From contig JBMYRH010000002.1 in assembly GCA_049602155.1 (NCBI GenBank), positions 124,001-188,000 on the forward strand: 64,000 bases of DNA, read 5' to 3'. The DNA comes from JBMYRH01 sp049602155 (GTDB taxonomy: Bacteria > Myxococcota_A > UBA9042 > PHBI01 > JBMYRH01). A program made the position numbers and the translations under genes. The notes under the pieces are model-generated. The model was not told the DNA's origin and did not search any database. It worked only from the letters and a program-made list of their open reading frames with translations. Below are positions 9,054 to 17,678 of the stretch, one piece after another (position 1 is the first letter of the stretch; every line of letters begins with the position of its first letter).

Positions 9054-9190
9054 CGCTGTGGCCTCCATTCGGTCGAAGGAGTTTAACGCTCACGCGTGGC
9101 TGTGCAAGCCCGCCCCATGTGCGCATTCGGAGGACGCAGCCGTTCGGGCCCGACGGGCTGATGCGCGATGCGCGCAGTCCATTGAGCACA

Positions 9191-10939
9191 CTAGATGTTC
9201 AGGGCCTCTTTGAGGGCCGTGATAAAGATTGCATGCTCTTCTGGGAAACGGACTGCGAGACGATACATCGTGAAGGGAGGGGCGTCGTACTTGGCCGAGA
9301 TCTCTTTGACGAAGATGCCCTTATCCAACATGGACGCGTTCAGATCGACGGGCTCATGGAGACGAATGCTCACGAAGTTACCGCCGCCCTCTCTGACCTC
9401 CTTGAGGGGCAATTCCTTGAGCTGCGCCGTGAAGTTGGCCCGATCGCGCTTGGTGAGCGTGAAGGACTCGGCGAGCGCACGACGATGCTTGAGGAGGATC
9501 TCGTAGATAAACTCAGCGATCGAGTTCATGTTCCAGATGGGGAGCTCAGCCATCACTCCAGCGATGAACTCGGCGTCATGCGAGTAGACGAATCCTAAGC
9601 GCACCCCGGGGACACCTAGGAGCTTACTGAGGCTCTTAATGACGATCACGTTCGCGAGAGGGCGCTCCTCTAAGAGCGTCATGATGGGCTGCTCGTCGGT
9701 GAAGTCGATGAAGGACTCGTCGACGATGACCGTCTGGGCGGGGTGCGCTTCAGCGTAGCGATAGATGGCCGTGCTCTCGATGATAGTCCCAGTCGGGTTG
9801 TTGGGGTTGACGACGACGAGCCCGTCGAGCCCCTCACCATCAGGCAGGACGCCGTCATCGTAGAGCTCGGCGTCCGGGAAGGAGCGCGCGTATTCACCGA
9901 AGGTTGGCTTTGGTACCGCGAAGCGTTGACCTTCGAAGAGTCGCCGCAGCGCAGGGTAGATCTGTGCTGCACCATTGAGCGCGACGATGCGCTCAGGGGC
10001 GACGCGGGTGAAGTAGGCGCATTTGCGGTTCAGGATTTGCTGTTTGGACCCATAGTTGTAGAGCAGCGAGTCAAGGCATGTGCGTATCTCCGACATCATC
10101 GCCGGGGTCGGGAAGTACATGTTTCGTAGAAAGCAGAAGTCGAGGATGTCGAAATTCCAGTAGCCTCCCTGGGCATACGAGAGCATGTCTTGACGGGCCT
10201 CCGGGCAGAACTTGAAACGCGCGCCCTCAAGGTCGTTCGCGTCGTCTATCTCTGACCAGCGCTCACCTTCGAGGACCTCCGCATGGACGCGGGCGCTCCG
10301 CATGTAGATGAGCATGCCCAAGATGAGCTCGTAGTAGCAGTTCTGATCGATGGACTTGGCGTACACCTCGAGCAGTGGCTTAAAGGTCTCCTCAAAGAAG
10401 GCCGCACTGAACTTGTACATGTTCAGCGTCTTGTAAGCCGAGCTGAGGTCGAAGCTGGAGCCTTGCAGGTGCGGCGGTACCACGCTCGTCACGATCCCGT
10501 CCTCGACGGTGACGACCGTGCCATCAAGGCCGGTCCGCCAGCGATCCACGAGGGCGACATTCGGGTGGGGGGAGCGCACGAGCCGGGTGAGGACGGCGGG
10601 CTCGAAGACCAGGTCGCACTCGATAAGCAGCAGATCTTGGTCGAATTCCATGACGCTGGCTGCCAGGGCTAGCGAGTGGACGTTGTTCGTGGTCCGGAAG
10701 GCTTCATTATGGACGTAGACACGCTCCATCGACGGGTAGCGCTCATCGAGGAACCCGCGAATGTCATCGTCTCGGTACCCGGTGACGATGACGAGGCGGT
10801 TGACGCCATGCTCACGGAGACCGTCAACCATGCGCTCTAGGAGTGTGCGGTCTCCGATATCGAGCATCGTCTTGTGTCGATTGTCTGTGAGGGGCCGCAT
10901 TCGGTTTCCGAAGCCCGCCGCCAGGATCACTGCCTGCAT
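9191..10939 (-). CDS. Bifunctional nucleotidyltransferase / PLP-dependent aminotransferase-fold enzyme
   Basis: The 582-residue protein has two domains. Residues 1 to about 235 are a sugar-phosphate/choline-phosphate type nucleotidyltransferase with the signature ILAAGFGNRMRPLT at the N-terminus. The rest is a fold-type I PLP enzyme of the histidinol-phosphate aminotransferase/threonine-phosphate decarboxylase kind, with NPNNPTG, a VDESF aspartate motif and the PLP lysine in SLSKLLGVPGVRLG. The same order occurs in FrbH of phosphonate biosynthesis, where a CMP-tagged substrate is then decarboxylated. By analogy this enzyme may make a CDP-linked amino alcohol; the substrate is not evident. ATG 10939 is chosen because GAGAGG lies just before it and the family begins there; an upstream extension in frame is not conserved-looking. 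Confidence 0.8.
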   Translation of the reverse strand: MQAVILAAGFGNRMRPLTDNRHKTMLDIGDRTLLERMVDGLREHGVNRLVIVTGYRDDDIRGFLDERYPSMERVYVHNEAFRTTNNVHSLALAASVMEFDQDLLLIECDLVFEPAVLTRLVRSPHPNVALVDRWRTGLDGTVVTVEDGIVTSVVPPHLQGSSFDLSSAYKTLNMYKFSAAFFEETFKPLLEVYAKSIDQNCYYELILGMLIYMRSARVHAEVLEGERWSEIDDANDLEGARFKFCPEARQDMLSYAQGGYWNFDILDFCFLRNMYFPTPAMMSEIRTCLDSLLYNYGSKQQILNRKCAYFTRVAPERIVALNGAAQIYPALRRLFEGQRFAVPKPTFGEYARSFPDAELYDDGVLPDGEGLDGLVVVNPNNPTGTIIESTAIYRYAEAHPAQTVIVDESFIDFTDEQPIMTLLEERPLANVIVIKSLSKLLGVPGVRLGFVYSHDAEFIAGVMAELPIWNMNSIAEFIYEILLKHRRALAESFTLTKRDRANFTAQLKELPLKEVREGGGNFVSIRLHEPVDLNASMLDKGIFVKEISAKYDAPPFTMYRLAVRFPEEHAIFITALKEALNI

Positions 10940-11060
10940 CGATACCTCTCGCTTAGAAGGCGCGAAGTCTACCGAGTCGACCGGCGGGCGCAAGCCAATC
11001 TCGCCCCCTTGGGGAGAGGGGCCTTTGGCGCCGTCTCCTCGTCTTCGTTATGGTGCACCA

Positions 11061-12131
11061 ATGGGAGCCGCTCTCGAACGTTATCAATCTGCCGTCGGCG
11101 CATGCGGTGCGTTGATGCTCGGCCTGAGTAGCTTGAGCGCCGGCTGTGATTCGGGCGCGCCCGATGACCTAGAGGGTGCGGACGTCATCATCGAGGTGTC
11201 GGATACGCACCCTTGCCCGGAGATCGCCCTCATCGACGGCGAGTCACAGCTTTGGGAAGACCTGATTTCGTCGCAGGAGCCAGCCCCGATTCCGTTGTTG
11301 ATACCCCTCGAGGAGGGGCTGAATGCTCAGGTCTCTCAGGCGAACGCACAGGGGCCGACGCACCAGGGCACCGTCGCTTATGCGTGGGACTTTGTGGTTG
11401 CAGAGGGCACACCTGTGGTGGCGTCCGCGCCCGGCGTGGTGGTTTGGGTGCGCGATGACTCCAGCGCGTACGCCGAAGGGGGCGAGGCGCTTGAGGACGC
11501 GAATTGGATCGTCGTCGATCACGGAGCTGGGCTCTTCTCATCGTACGTGCACTTGGCACCAGGCAGCGCCCTCGTGGTGCCAGGCCAACATGTCGAGGCT
11601 GGCGAACCCCTGGCTTTGACGGGCCTCTCGGGGCAGCTCACCGGGGCTCATCTCCACATGCAGGTGGAGAACACTTGGAGCGCCTCGCTCCCGGCCGCCT
11701 TCATCGAGGTTGATGCGCCGAGAGACTGCGCTTGGAACCCAGAGACGGGGACGACTGTCGCGCGTGCGCCAGACATCGCGCCTCACTTGGTCTGGCGGGG
11801 GGAGGCCAGCGAGCTCCCTCCCGACGCGTTCGCGAGCTATGGCGTCCCAGAGCTGCGAGGGGTGAAGGCTCGATTAATGTCCCGCTCGGCCCCTGTCGCG
11901 CTCTCGGGACGGGTCGATGCGGGATACGCAGACGCATGGTTTTTGCTCTTGCCCGAGACAGGAGGAGATGCGGTGTTTTGGCTGCATATGCCCGTAGAAC
12001 AAGGGCACATTGAGGGCGCCTTAGACCTGAGCGAGGTGCCTGTGGGGCGCTACGGTTGGGCGGTCGTCGCTGTCGCAGAGGGCGAGTCGCCGAGTGTCCC
12101 CGCGTCTGTGCGGTTGAGCCTGATCGATTGA
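11061..12131 (+). CDS. M23-type (LytM-like) lipoprotein
   Basis: The 356-residue protein begins with a lipoprotein signal (lipobox LSAGC). The middle is a peptidase M23/LytM fold with GTPVVASAPGVVV, YVHLAPGS and HLHMQVE. The first zinc-ligand His of active enzymes (HxxxD) appears as YAWD, so that ligand may be missing and the domain may act as a regulator or binder of peptidoglycan rather than an endopeptidase. The C-terminal 120 residues form an extra beta-rich domain. ATG 11061 is chosen because it directly precedes the signal peptide; the frame is open further upstream over the antisense gene. It stands alone between opposite-strand genes. Confidence 0.78.
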   Translation: MGAALERYQSAVGACGALMLGLSSLSAGCDSGAPDDLEGADVIIEVSDTHPCPEIALIDGESQLWEDLISSQEPAPIPLLIPLEEGLNAQVSQANAQGPTHQGTVAYAWDFVVAEGTPVVASAPGVVVWVRDDSSAYAEGGEALEDANWIVVDHGAGLFSSYVHLAPGSALVVPGQHVEAGEPLALTGLSGQLTGAHLHMQVENTWSASLPAAFIEVDAPRDCAWNPETGTTVARAPDIAPHLVWRGEASELPPDAFASYGVPELRGVKARLMSRSAPVALSGRVDAGYADAWFLLLPETGGDAVFWLHMPVEQGHIEGALDLSEVPVGRYGWAVVAVAEGESPSVPASVRLSLID

Positions 12132-12148
12132 GGCGCCCCGAGGGTTCG

Positions 12149-12883
12149 CTAGGTATCCTGACCCAAGAAGTCGTCCACGAATGCGCGGAGGCGTCGCGGG
12201 AGGTCGGGTGAGGCGAGCGGCGTACCGTGGAGAGGGATGAGCACGGCAGGCCGGTCTTCGCGGATACGCTCGAAGATCCACGACCTCAGCAGCCCCCTCT
12301 CTTCGATACCGGTCATCTTGTGCCACATCGGGATACGCAGCCCAGGGCCGAGACCACGGATCGCGTAGCGCCACCCTGCAATCCCAGGTGGGATGTTCTG
12401 ATAATTTACGAGGGTGTCCGCCACGATCCACGCCATGCCCCGGCGTGTCTGCACGCGCATCCATATCTCGCCATTCTTGAGTCCCTCTGGGACCAAGAGC
12501 TGAACGAGCTCCGGGACTTGGGTGCGCAGGGACTCCCAGGGAGTCTCGAACTTCAAACCAGTGGCTTTGATGAGGGTCTCATGGGCGGACTTTGCAGCGA
12601 TGTACTTGGCGCCTGGGCACTTCGAACCAAACTCCTTCAACCCGTCATGCCACGCTGTGCTGGGAACGAGGATATGGGAGACTCGGCCCATCTTGCGGAG
12701 CTCGGCGATGTGTCGGGTCGTCAGCTGAGCCGTTGGCCCGATGACCAAAAGTGACTTGTCGCGGAGCCGGAGAGACAGGGTGTGCGCTGGAAGCCCGCTG
12801 GGCATCCAGGAATCGATTTGCCACAGGCCAACTTCAGGGGCTAGAGGTTGCCATGTGCCAACTTGCCTGGGAGCAGGTGCCAT
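12149..12883 (-). CDS. DUF4336-like (metallo-beta-lactamase-related) protein
   Basis: The 244-residue protein resembles the DUF4336 family. It shows an LLVIGPTAQLTTRHIAEL segment, a VSHILVPSTAWHDGL strand-helix, and PGAKYIAAKSAH. Later comes a VLIPLHG element that in metallo-beta-lactamase relatives lies near the active site. The full HxHxDH metal motif is absent, so catalysis is doubtful. It converges on the M23-type gene with only 17 bases between stops. The function is unknown. Confidence 0.55.
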   Translation of the reverse strand: MAPAPRQVGTWQPLAPEVGLWQIDSWMPSGLPAHTLSLRLRDKSLLVIGPTAQLTTRHIAELRKMGRVSHILVPSTAWHDGLKEFGSKCPGAKYIAAKSAHETLIKATGLKFETPWESLRTQVPELVQLLVPEGLKNGEIWMRVQTRRGMAWIVADTLVNYQNIPPGIAGWRYAIRGLGPGLRIPMWHKMTGIEERGLLRSWIFERIREDRPAVLIPLHGTPLASPDLPRRLRAFVDDFLGQDT

Positions 12884-12958
12884 ACTTCACGCGTGGTTTG
12901 AAGGGGTAAGTCAGTGATCGCATAGGGGGGAGTTCTTGTCCAACCCTCCCGCATAGGT

Positions 12959-13009
12959 CGCGAGTCGGTGCATATCCAACTCACCCGTGCAGGGCGCGAG
13001 TCGGTGCAT
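12959..13009. repeat. Paired 15-base direct repeat upstream of kinase promoter
   Basis: The sequence CGCGAGTCGGTGCAT occurs at 12959-12973 and again at 12995-13009, 36 bases apart. The second copy ends 4 bases before a probable -35 element. The layout suggests tandem regulator sites. Confidence 0.6.
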
Positions 13010-13013
13010 CAGA

Positions 13014-13042
13014 TTGTTGTTGAGCTCCTCGTACCCTAGACT
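13014..13042 (+). promoter_or_regulatory. Probable sigma70-type promoter of kinase gene
   Basis: TTGTTG at 13014-13019, a 17-base spacer, and TAGACT at 13037-13042. The expected start of transcription is about 30 bases before the GTG start at 13081. Confidence 0.5.
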
Positions 13043-13080
13043 TTGGGTCATCTGCATCAGGCCGTTCGAGGAGTACACCG

Positions 13081-14460
13081 GTGCGCATTTGTCTGCAGTG
13101 TGGCTCCAAGATGGAGGCGTCGGTGTGCCCCGAGGATGGGGCGCAGACGATGGACCTTGCGCAGTACGTGTCGATCCATGATGACCCCTTCGTCGGCCAG
13201 GTGTTTGAGGAGCGCTATCGGATCGATGGGGTCTTGGGTAAGGGAGGCTTCGGCGCTGTGTATCGCGGCGAACAGCTGGCCGTGGGACGGCCGGTCGCCA
13301 TTAAGTTGCTTCACGCACATCATGCCGATGATCCGAAGGAGATTACGCGCTTTCAGCGCGAGGCTCGGGCCATCGCCGCGCTGCGTCACCCCAACATCGT
13401 GCAGGTCCATGACTTTGGTCAGACCAAGGACGGGTTCCTGTACCTCGTGATGGAGTACCTGGAAGGCCGGACCCTCAAGGACATCATTCGTGATGAAGCG
13501 CCGCTGCAGCCCGAGCGCCTGATCGACTACCTCGTCCAGATCTTGGATGGCTTGGCAGAGGCGCATTCACGGGGTGTGATTCATCGAGACCTTAAGCCTG
13601 AGAATGTCTTCTGTGCGTCGATTGGTCGCCGAAGCGATGTGATCAAGCTTCTGGACTTTGGCATCGCCAAGATCATCGACGAGTCCGGCGCGATGATGAC
13701 GCTGACTGGAAAGGGGATGGCGGTGGGCTCGCCCCGCTATATGTCCCCGGAGCAAGCTCAGGCTGCGCCCGTCAGCGAGCAGACCGACCTGTATATCGTG
13801 GGCCTCATCATGTACGAGCTCCTTACGGGGCGTGGGGTGTTTGAGAAGTCGAGCCCGACAGACTATTTGCTCGCCCACATCAAGGAGCCGCTGCCCCCCG
13901 TGGCCGTCGATGGGGTGTCGCTGGCCGGTCCACTGGTTGACCTCGTGAGGCAGTGTTTGGCCAAGCGGCCCTCTGAGCGGCCAGAGAGCGCCGAGGCCTT
14001 GATGGCTGCGGTGAAAGCGTGCCGTGGTCGCGCGCTGGATCCATCACGCACGCGCACCGGGGCGGTCGACCAAGGCGCAGGGGGCGAGGGGATGCCTACC
14101 CCGCCTGGGCAGTTCCGTGCCCCTGACTTGAGTGCGTTTCGGTCCGCGAGCCCGCGGCGCTTGACGCCGACACTCAAGCCTCCATTACCGCCGACGGTGT
14201 TGGAGCGCCCGGCGATTCCTGATCCTGAGTCCCGGACCTCGTCGCCCCTCAAGGTCTTCCTATCCGTCTTTCTCTTGGCCCTCGCGCTCGGTGGCGGCGT
14301 TGTCATGCTCTGGATCTATGTCCAGGAGCAGGGCGCGTCGTCCAGCGCCTCACGCGCTGACGGACCCCATGAGCTGCACGTCGATGGCGCCTGTGAGACC
14401 ACGCGCGATTGCGCGGCCTCACAAGCCTGTATCGACGGCCGATGCGAAGCGGCCGATTAA
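13081..14460 (+). CDS. Membrane Ser/Thr protein kinase with N-terminal zinc ribbon
   Basis: The 459-residue kinase has, in order: a zinc-ribbon-like CLQC/CPEDG start (residues 4-20), and a Hanks-type kinase domain with GKGGFG at 53-58, Lys75, Glu94, HRDLKPEN from 168 and DFG at 192-194. A Pro-rich linker, one membrane helix near 380-405, and a short outer tail with four cysteines (C-x5-C-x5-C-x4-C) follow. All catalytic residues are present, so it should be active. The outer Cys-rich tail may sense something in the periplasm. The GTG start at 13081 follows a GAGG site and a clear promoter. Confidence 0.9.
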   Translation: MRICLQCGSKMEASVCPEDGAQTMDLAQYVSIHDDPFVGQVFEERYRIDGVLGKGGFGAVYRGEQLAVGRPVAIKLLHAHHADDPKEITRFQREARAIAALRHPNIVQVHDFGQTKDGFLYLVMEYLEGRTLKDIIRDEAPLQPERLIDYLVQILDGLAEAHSRGVIHRDLKPENVFCASIGRRSDVIKLLDFGIAKIIDESGAMMTLTGKGMAVGSPRYMSPEQAQAAPVSEQTDLYIVGLIMYELLTGRGVFEKSSPTDYLLAHIKEPLPPVAVDGVSLAGPLVDLVRQCLAKRPSERPESAEALMAAVKACRGRALDPSRTRTGAVDQGAGGEGMPTPPGQFRAPDLSAFRSASPRRLTPTLKPPLPPTVLERPAIPDPESRTSSPLKVFLSVFLLALALGGGVVMLWIYVQEQGASSSASRADGPHELHVDGACETTRDCAASQACIDGRCEAAD

Positions 14461-14488
14461 TAGGGGCGCGGCGCGCAGGGGCGGCTTT

Positions 14489-15301
14489 TTAGAGCAACGT
14501 CGCCTTCTTGATGTAGTCCAGTTGGGGGAACTCCGCCTTCAAGTAGGCGTTGCCCTCTGACTGCAGACGGCCCTGCGCGGGACCACGACCGCGGGGTGCA
14601 CCCTCGCCGTAGCCGGTGTGGAGGCTGTCGACGGTGTTCATCCCCTCGACGACCTCACCGATCGGTGGGAAGCCCATGCTGTCCAAGCGCGCGTTGCGGT
14701 CGGAGTAGCTGATGAAGAGCTGGGAGGTCCGCGTGTTCGGACCGGCCATGGCGAAGGTCAGCTTGCCCCGTGTGTTGCTCGCCACCTCAGACTTGACCGG
14801 GTCGTCCTTGATGCGCTCGGGGCGCCATGCGCTGGCCACCTTGGGGTCGCCGTGGATACCGAACTGAACCATGAAGCCGCTGATGGCTCGGAAGAAAGCG
14901 ACCTCGCTGAAGAAGCCGACCTTCACCAGGTTGTAGAAGCGGTCGGCGCCGTTGGGGGCCCAAGCGCGGTTGACCTGCACAGTGAAGGCGCCCTTGGTGG
15001 TCTCGAACTTCACCTTAAACGTGTCAGGGGCCTTCTCTGTGGCCTTAGAGGGGTCCATGAGGCCTGCAGCGTTCGGGGCTGCTGCTGCCGACTTGACTGC
15101 CGGCTTGGCTGCCGGCTTGGCTGCCGGCTTGGCCTCCGCAGTCCCTGCTGCGGGCTTGGCAGCAGGCTTGGCTTCAGTGTTCCCTGCTGCGGGTTTCGCC
15201 TCAGCGTTCTCGGCTGCTGCGGTCGTCGGGTTTGCAGAAGGCTTGTCGCACGCACCGGCGACGAGGACGAGTGAGATAGCGGCGATAAGAGCGCGGCTCA
15301 T
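14489..15301 (-). CDS. Cyclophilin-type peptidyl-prolyl isomerase lipoprotein
   Basis: Catalyses cis-trans isomerisation of peptidyl-proline bonds, here probably in the periplasm. The 270-residue protein has a lipoprotein signal ending in LVAGAC, a 70-residue Ala/Lys/Pro-rich linker built from short degenerate repeats (AKPAAKPAA type), and a cyclophilin domain with FFRAISGFMVQFG. That segment keeps the active-site Arg, the Phe-Met pair and the Gln. The loop after it is longer than in the shortest bacterial cyclophilins. ATG 15301 follows GAGGAG at good spacing; upstream in-frame codons are unrelated. It converges on the kinase gene. Confidence 0.87.
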   Translation of the reverse strand: MSRALIAAISLVLVAGACDKPSANPTTAAAENAEAKPAAGNTEAKPAAKPAAGTAEAKPAAKPAAKPAVKSAAAAPNAAGLMDPSKATEKAPDTFKVKFETTKGAFTVQVNRAWAPNGADRFYNLVKVGFFSEVAFFRAISGFMVQFGIHGDPKVASAWRPERIKDDPVKSEVASNTRGKLTFAMAGPNTRTSQLFISYSDRNARLDSMGFPPIGEVVEGMNTVDSLHTGYGEGAPRGRGPAQGRLQSEGNAYLKAEFPQLDYIKKATLL

Positions 15302-15416
15302 ATGGAACTCCTCATGATTTTGGGGACGTATTCGTGGCCTCGCGTCGCTAAATAAGGCGCCGTGCGAAGCGGCGCGACCATGCGACAGAAGACGCCCTGA
15401 CGCAACCTTGTTGCCC

Positions 15417-17600
15417 TCAGTGCGCGCGCCTGCCGGCAGAGAAGGCTGCCAAATAGAGCACGGCTCCAACGAGGTAGAGCGGTGGGAGGCCAAGTACGAG
15501 TGAGAGGTACTCAAGGGCACCGCCTGACATGGCACCGAGGAGGTTGGAGCCGAACAAGAGGTTCGGCTTCTTCGTGCCTCGAAAGCGGGTCGAGAAGACC
15601 AGCCCGGCCAGGAAGATCGGAGCATAGAGCACCCCGGCACATATCAGGAGGCGCAGCGGGATGCTCTCGACGTAGAGGGCGCCAGGGGGGAGCAGGTAGC
15701 CGACGAACAACATCCCGACGATGCCGACGTAGAGCCACGGTAACGGGGGAGCACCACGGCGCTCCACCACAACGTTCGCGATGAGCACGGCCGCGAGCAC
15801 GCCACCGAAGGCGACGGCGTTGACCTCCCAGGTCGAGCCGAAGAGCAGCGCGATTTCGGTGACGCTGCGTGTCTCTAGGAGCAAGAACCCCGCACCAAGG
15901 AAGAAGAACTCAAGGTTGAGGCGGCGGTCCTTGGCTTCGACCAATGAGAAGGAGAGGAGGCCGAGCAAAATGACCAGCACCATGAAGTAGAGGTAGTGCG
16001 TCGGGATCGCGGGCTCTTGCAGATAGAGAAAGGGCCACGAGTCGGTAGAGAGCCATCGGCCGGGGCTCGCTGCCTTGTCCTCGATCACGGTGGGGTCTGG
16101 CGGCGCCCAACCTGGGACCCGCGGGACGACCATCAGGTGCCCAAATGGCGGCACGCGCGTCACGAGCGGGGGACGAGAGCCATCGCCATACTCAGCGACC
16201 TTCAGCGCGTCGGGCGGGAAGCCACCAGCGAGGGCGATCATGCGGTGAAGCCTGCTGCCCAAGAAGGGACGCACGGAGGCGAAGCTGAGCGCGATATGTC
16301 CCCCCGGGTTTAGCCGCTCGAACGCTTCGCTGAGCCCTTGCACGGTGTAGACATAATTGTCGATCCGGAGTGTCGAGAAGCTGGTCATCAAGGTGTGGCT
16401 GTCGAGGAAGCCGTAAATGATGGTGTCAAAGGTGTCGGTCGAGCCCTTCAGGAAGGAGCGCGCGTCATCGACGACGAGCGTGACGCGCGGATCCGCGTAG
16501 GGTTGCTCGGGGTGCGTGCTACGACCAAGCGCGGCGAGGGCCGGGTCGATCTCTACCGCGGTGACGTGAGTGGCGCCGTTTCGAAGCGCCGCCTGGACGT
16601 CGTTGCCGCTCCCTGCTCCGAGGACTAGGACGCGGCCCGGTTTGATGAGCGTATAGGGCGCATCGTAGCGGTCACGCCAGTTGCGCACGAAGTCCACGTC
16701 AGCCGCGTCTGGGCTGAGGTCCAGCGCAGTCTGGTGGTAGTCGTTATTGACGCGGACTCGGTAGCCGAGCTGCCTCGGGTTCTCGACGGGCTCGACGCCC
16801 TCGGCCATGTTCTCGTCGACCGCAGAGACCTCGATTTTGTAGTAGGGCGACCAGTGGTAGCTGTGGCTCGACGCCAAGACGAGGATCAACGACGCGAGGA
16901 CCAACATCGCGTTGCCAAACCCTCGCACGCCGCGCCAAGAGGTCATGACAGCCAGACCACCTGCGCCCAAGACAAACCACGCGATTGGCGGGGCCGAGAG
17001 GCGTGAGACCAAGGTGAACAGGAGGATGCCTAAGACGCTGCCGCCTAGGTCGTAGCCGTACGCCCGCAATGGAGGGAGCGCAGCGAAGAGGTGCCCAATG
17101 CGGTGACCCAAGAGCGTAAAGTGCGCGGCGGTGAGGACGAAGAGGGTCGTAATGACGACGTAGAAGCTGAGCCCCTCGAGGGGGTTCGCCACGGTGTCCC
17201 ACAGCCATGAATTGAGCGACCACAGCCAGCCGATATTCTCGTCGAGGGCGTGCCAAGGTCCGCCGGCCCAAATGAACTCTGATTCGCCTGGTGGGTTGGC
17301 CTGACCCAAGGCGCCGAAGACGAGGGTGCTAAAGGCGAGGGCGAAGAAGGTGACAGGCCACCAGCGGAAGAGGTTGCGCTCGAACCTGGAGAGGATGGCG
17401 CCTGTCCCGAGGCCGAGGAAGCTGGCGATCAGGATCATGTTCGTGAAATAGCCGGCGACACGCACGCTGCCAGGGATCCAGCGAATGAACGCCAGCTCCA
17501 AGAAGAGCGCACTCAAGCTCAGCAAGAGCAGCTGAAGGAAGGGCTTTCGAGAGCCGAACCAGGTCTCTTTGTCGATCGGTGCTGCGGCGTCGCTGTCCAT
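15417..17600 (-). CDS. Polytopic membrane protein with spermidine-synthase-like domain
   Basis: The 727-residue protein has about seven N-terminal membrane helices, then a soluble Rossmann methyltransferase-like domain (VLVLGAGSGNDVQAAL, AVEIDPALA, DDARSFL), then more membrane helices at the C-terminus. This three-part layout matches membrane-bound spermidine synthase-like proteins whose substrates are mostly unknown. True polyamine synthesis is not implied because the binding residues cannot be judged by eye. ATG 17600 is preferred to an in-frame ATG at 17636. It is divergent from the TMTC-like gene with only about 80-110 bases between starts. Confidence 0.75.
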   Translation of the reverse strand: MDSDAAAPIDKETWFGSRKPFLQLLLLSLSALFLELAFIRWIPGSVRVAGYFTNMILIASFLGLGTGAILSRFERNLFRWWPVTFFALAFSTLVFGALGQANPPGESEFIWAGGPWHALDENIGWLWSLNSWLWDTVANPLEGLSFYVVITTLFVLTAAHFTLLGHRIGHLFAALPPLRAYGYDLGGSVLGILLFTLVSRLSAPPIAWFVLGAGGLAVMTSWRGVRGFGNAMLVLASLILVLASSHSYHWSPYYKIEVSAVDENMAEGVEPVENPRQLGYRVRVNNDYHQTALDLSPDAADVDFVRNWRDRYDAPYTLIKPGRVLVLGAGSGNDVQAALRNGATHVTAVEIDPALAALGRSTHPEQPYADPRVTLVVDDARSFLKGSTDTFDTIIYGFLDSHTLMTSFSTLRIDNYVYTVQGLSEAFERLNPGGHIALSFASVRPFLGSRLHRMIALAGGFPPDALKVAEYGDGSRPPLVTRVPPFGHLMVVPRVPGWAPPDPTVIEDKAASPGRWLSTDSWPFLYLQEPAIPTHYLYFMVLVILLGLLSFSLVEAKDRRLNLEFFFLGAGFLLLETRSVTEIALLFGSTWEVNAVAFGGVLAAVLIANVVVERRGAPPLPWLYVGIVGMLFVGYLLPPGALYVESIPLRLLICAGVLYAPIFLAGLVFSTRFRGTKKPNLLFGSNLLGAMSGGALEYLSLVLGLPPLYLVGAVLYLAAFSAGRRAH

Positions 17601-17678
17601 CGATCGCACGCTAAGCCCAGATGCCCCAGACGGCAAAGAAGCCGTTGTCCTGGCTCGACTGGAATCTCAGGGGGATGA

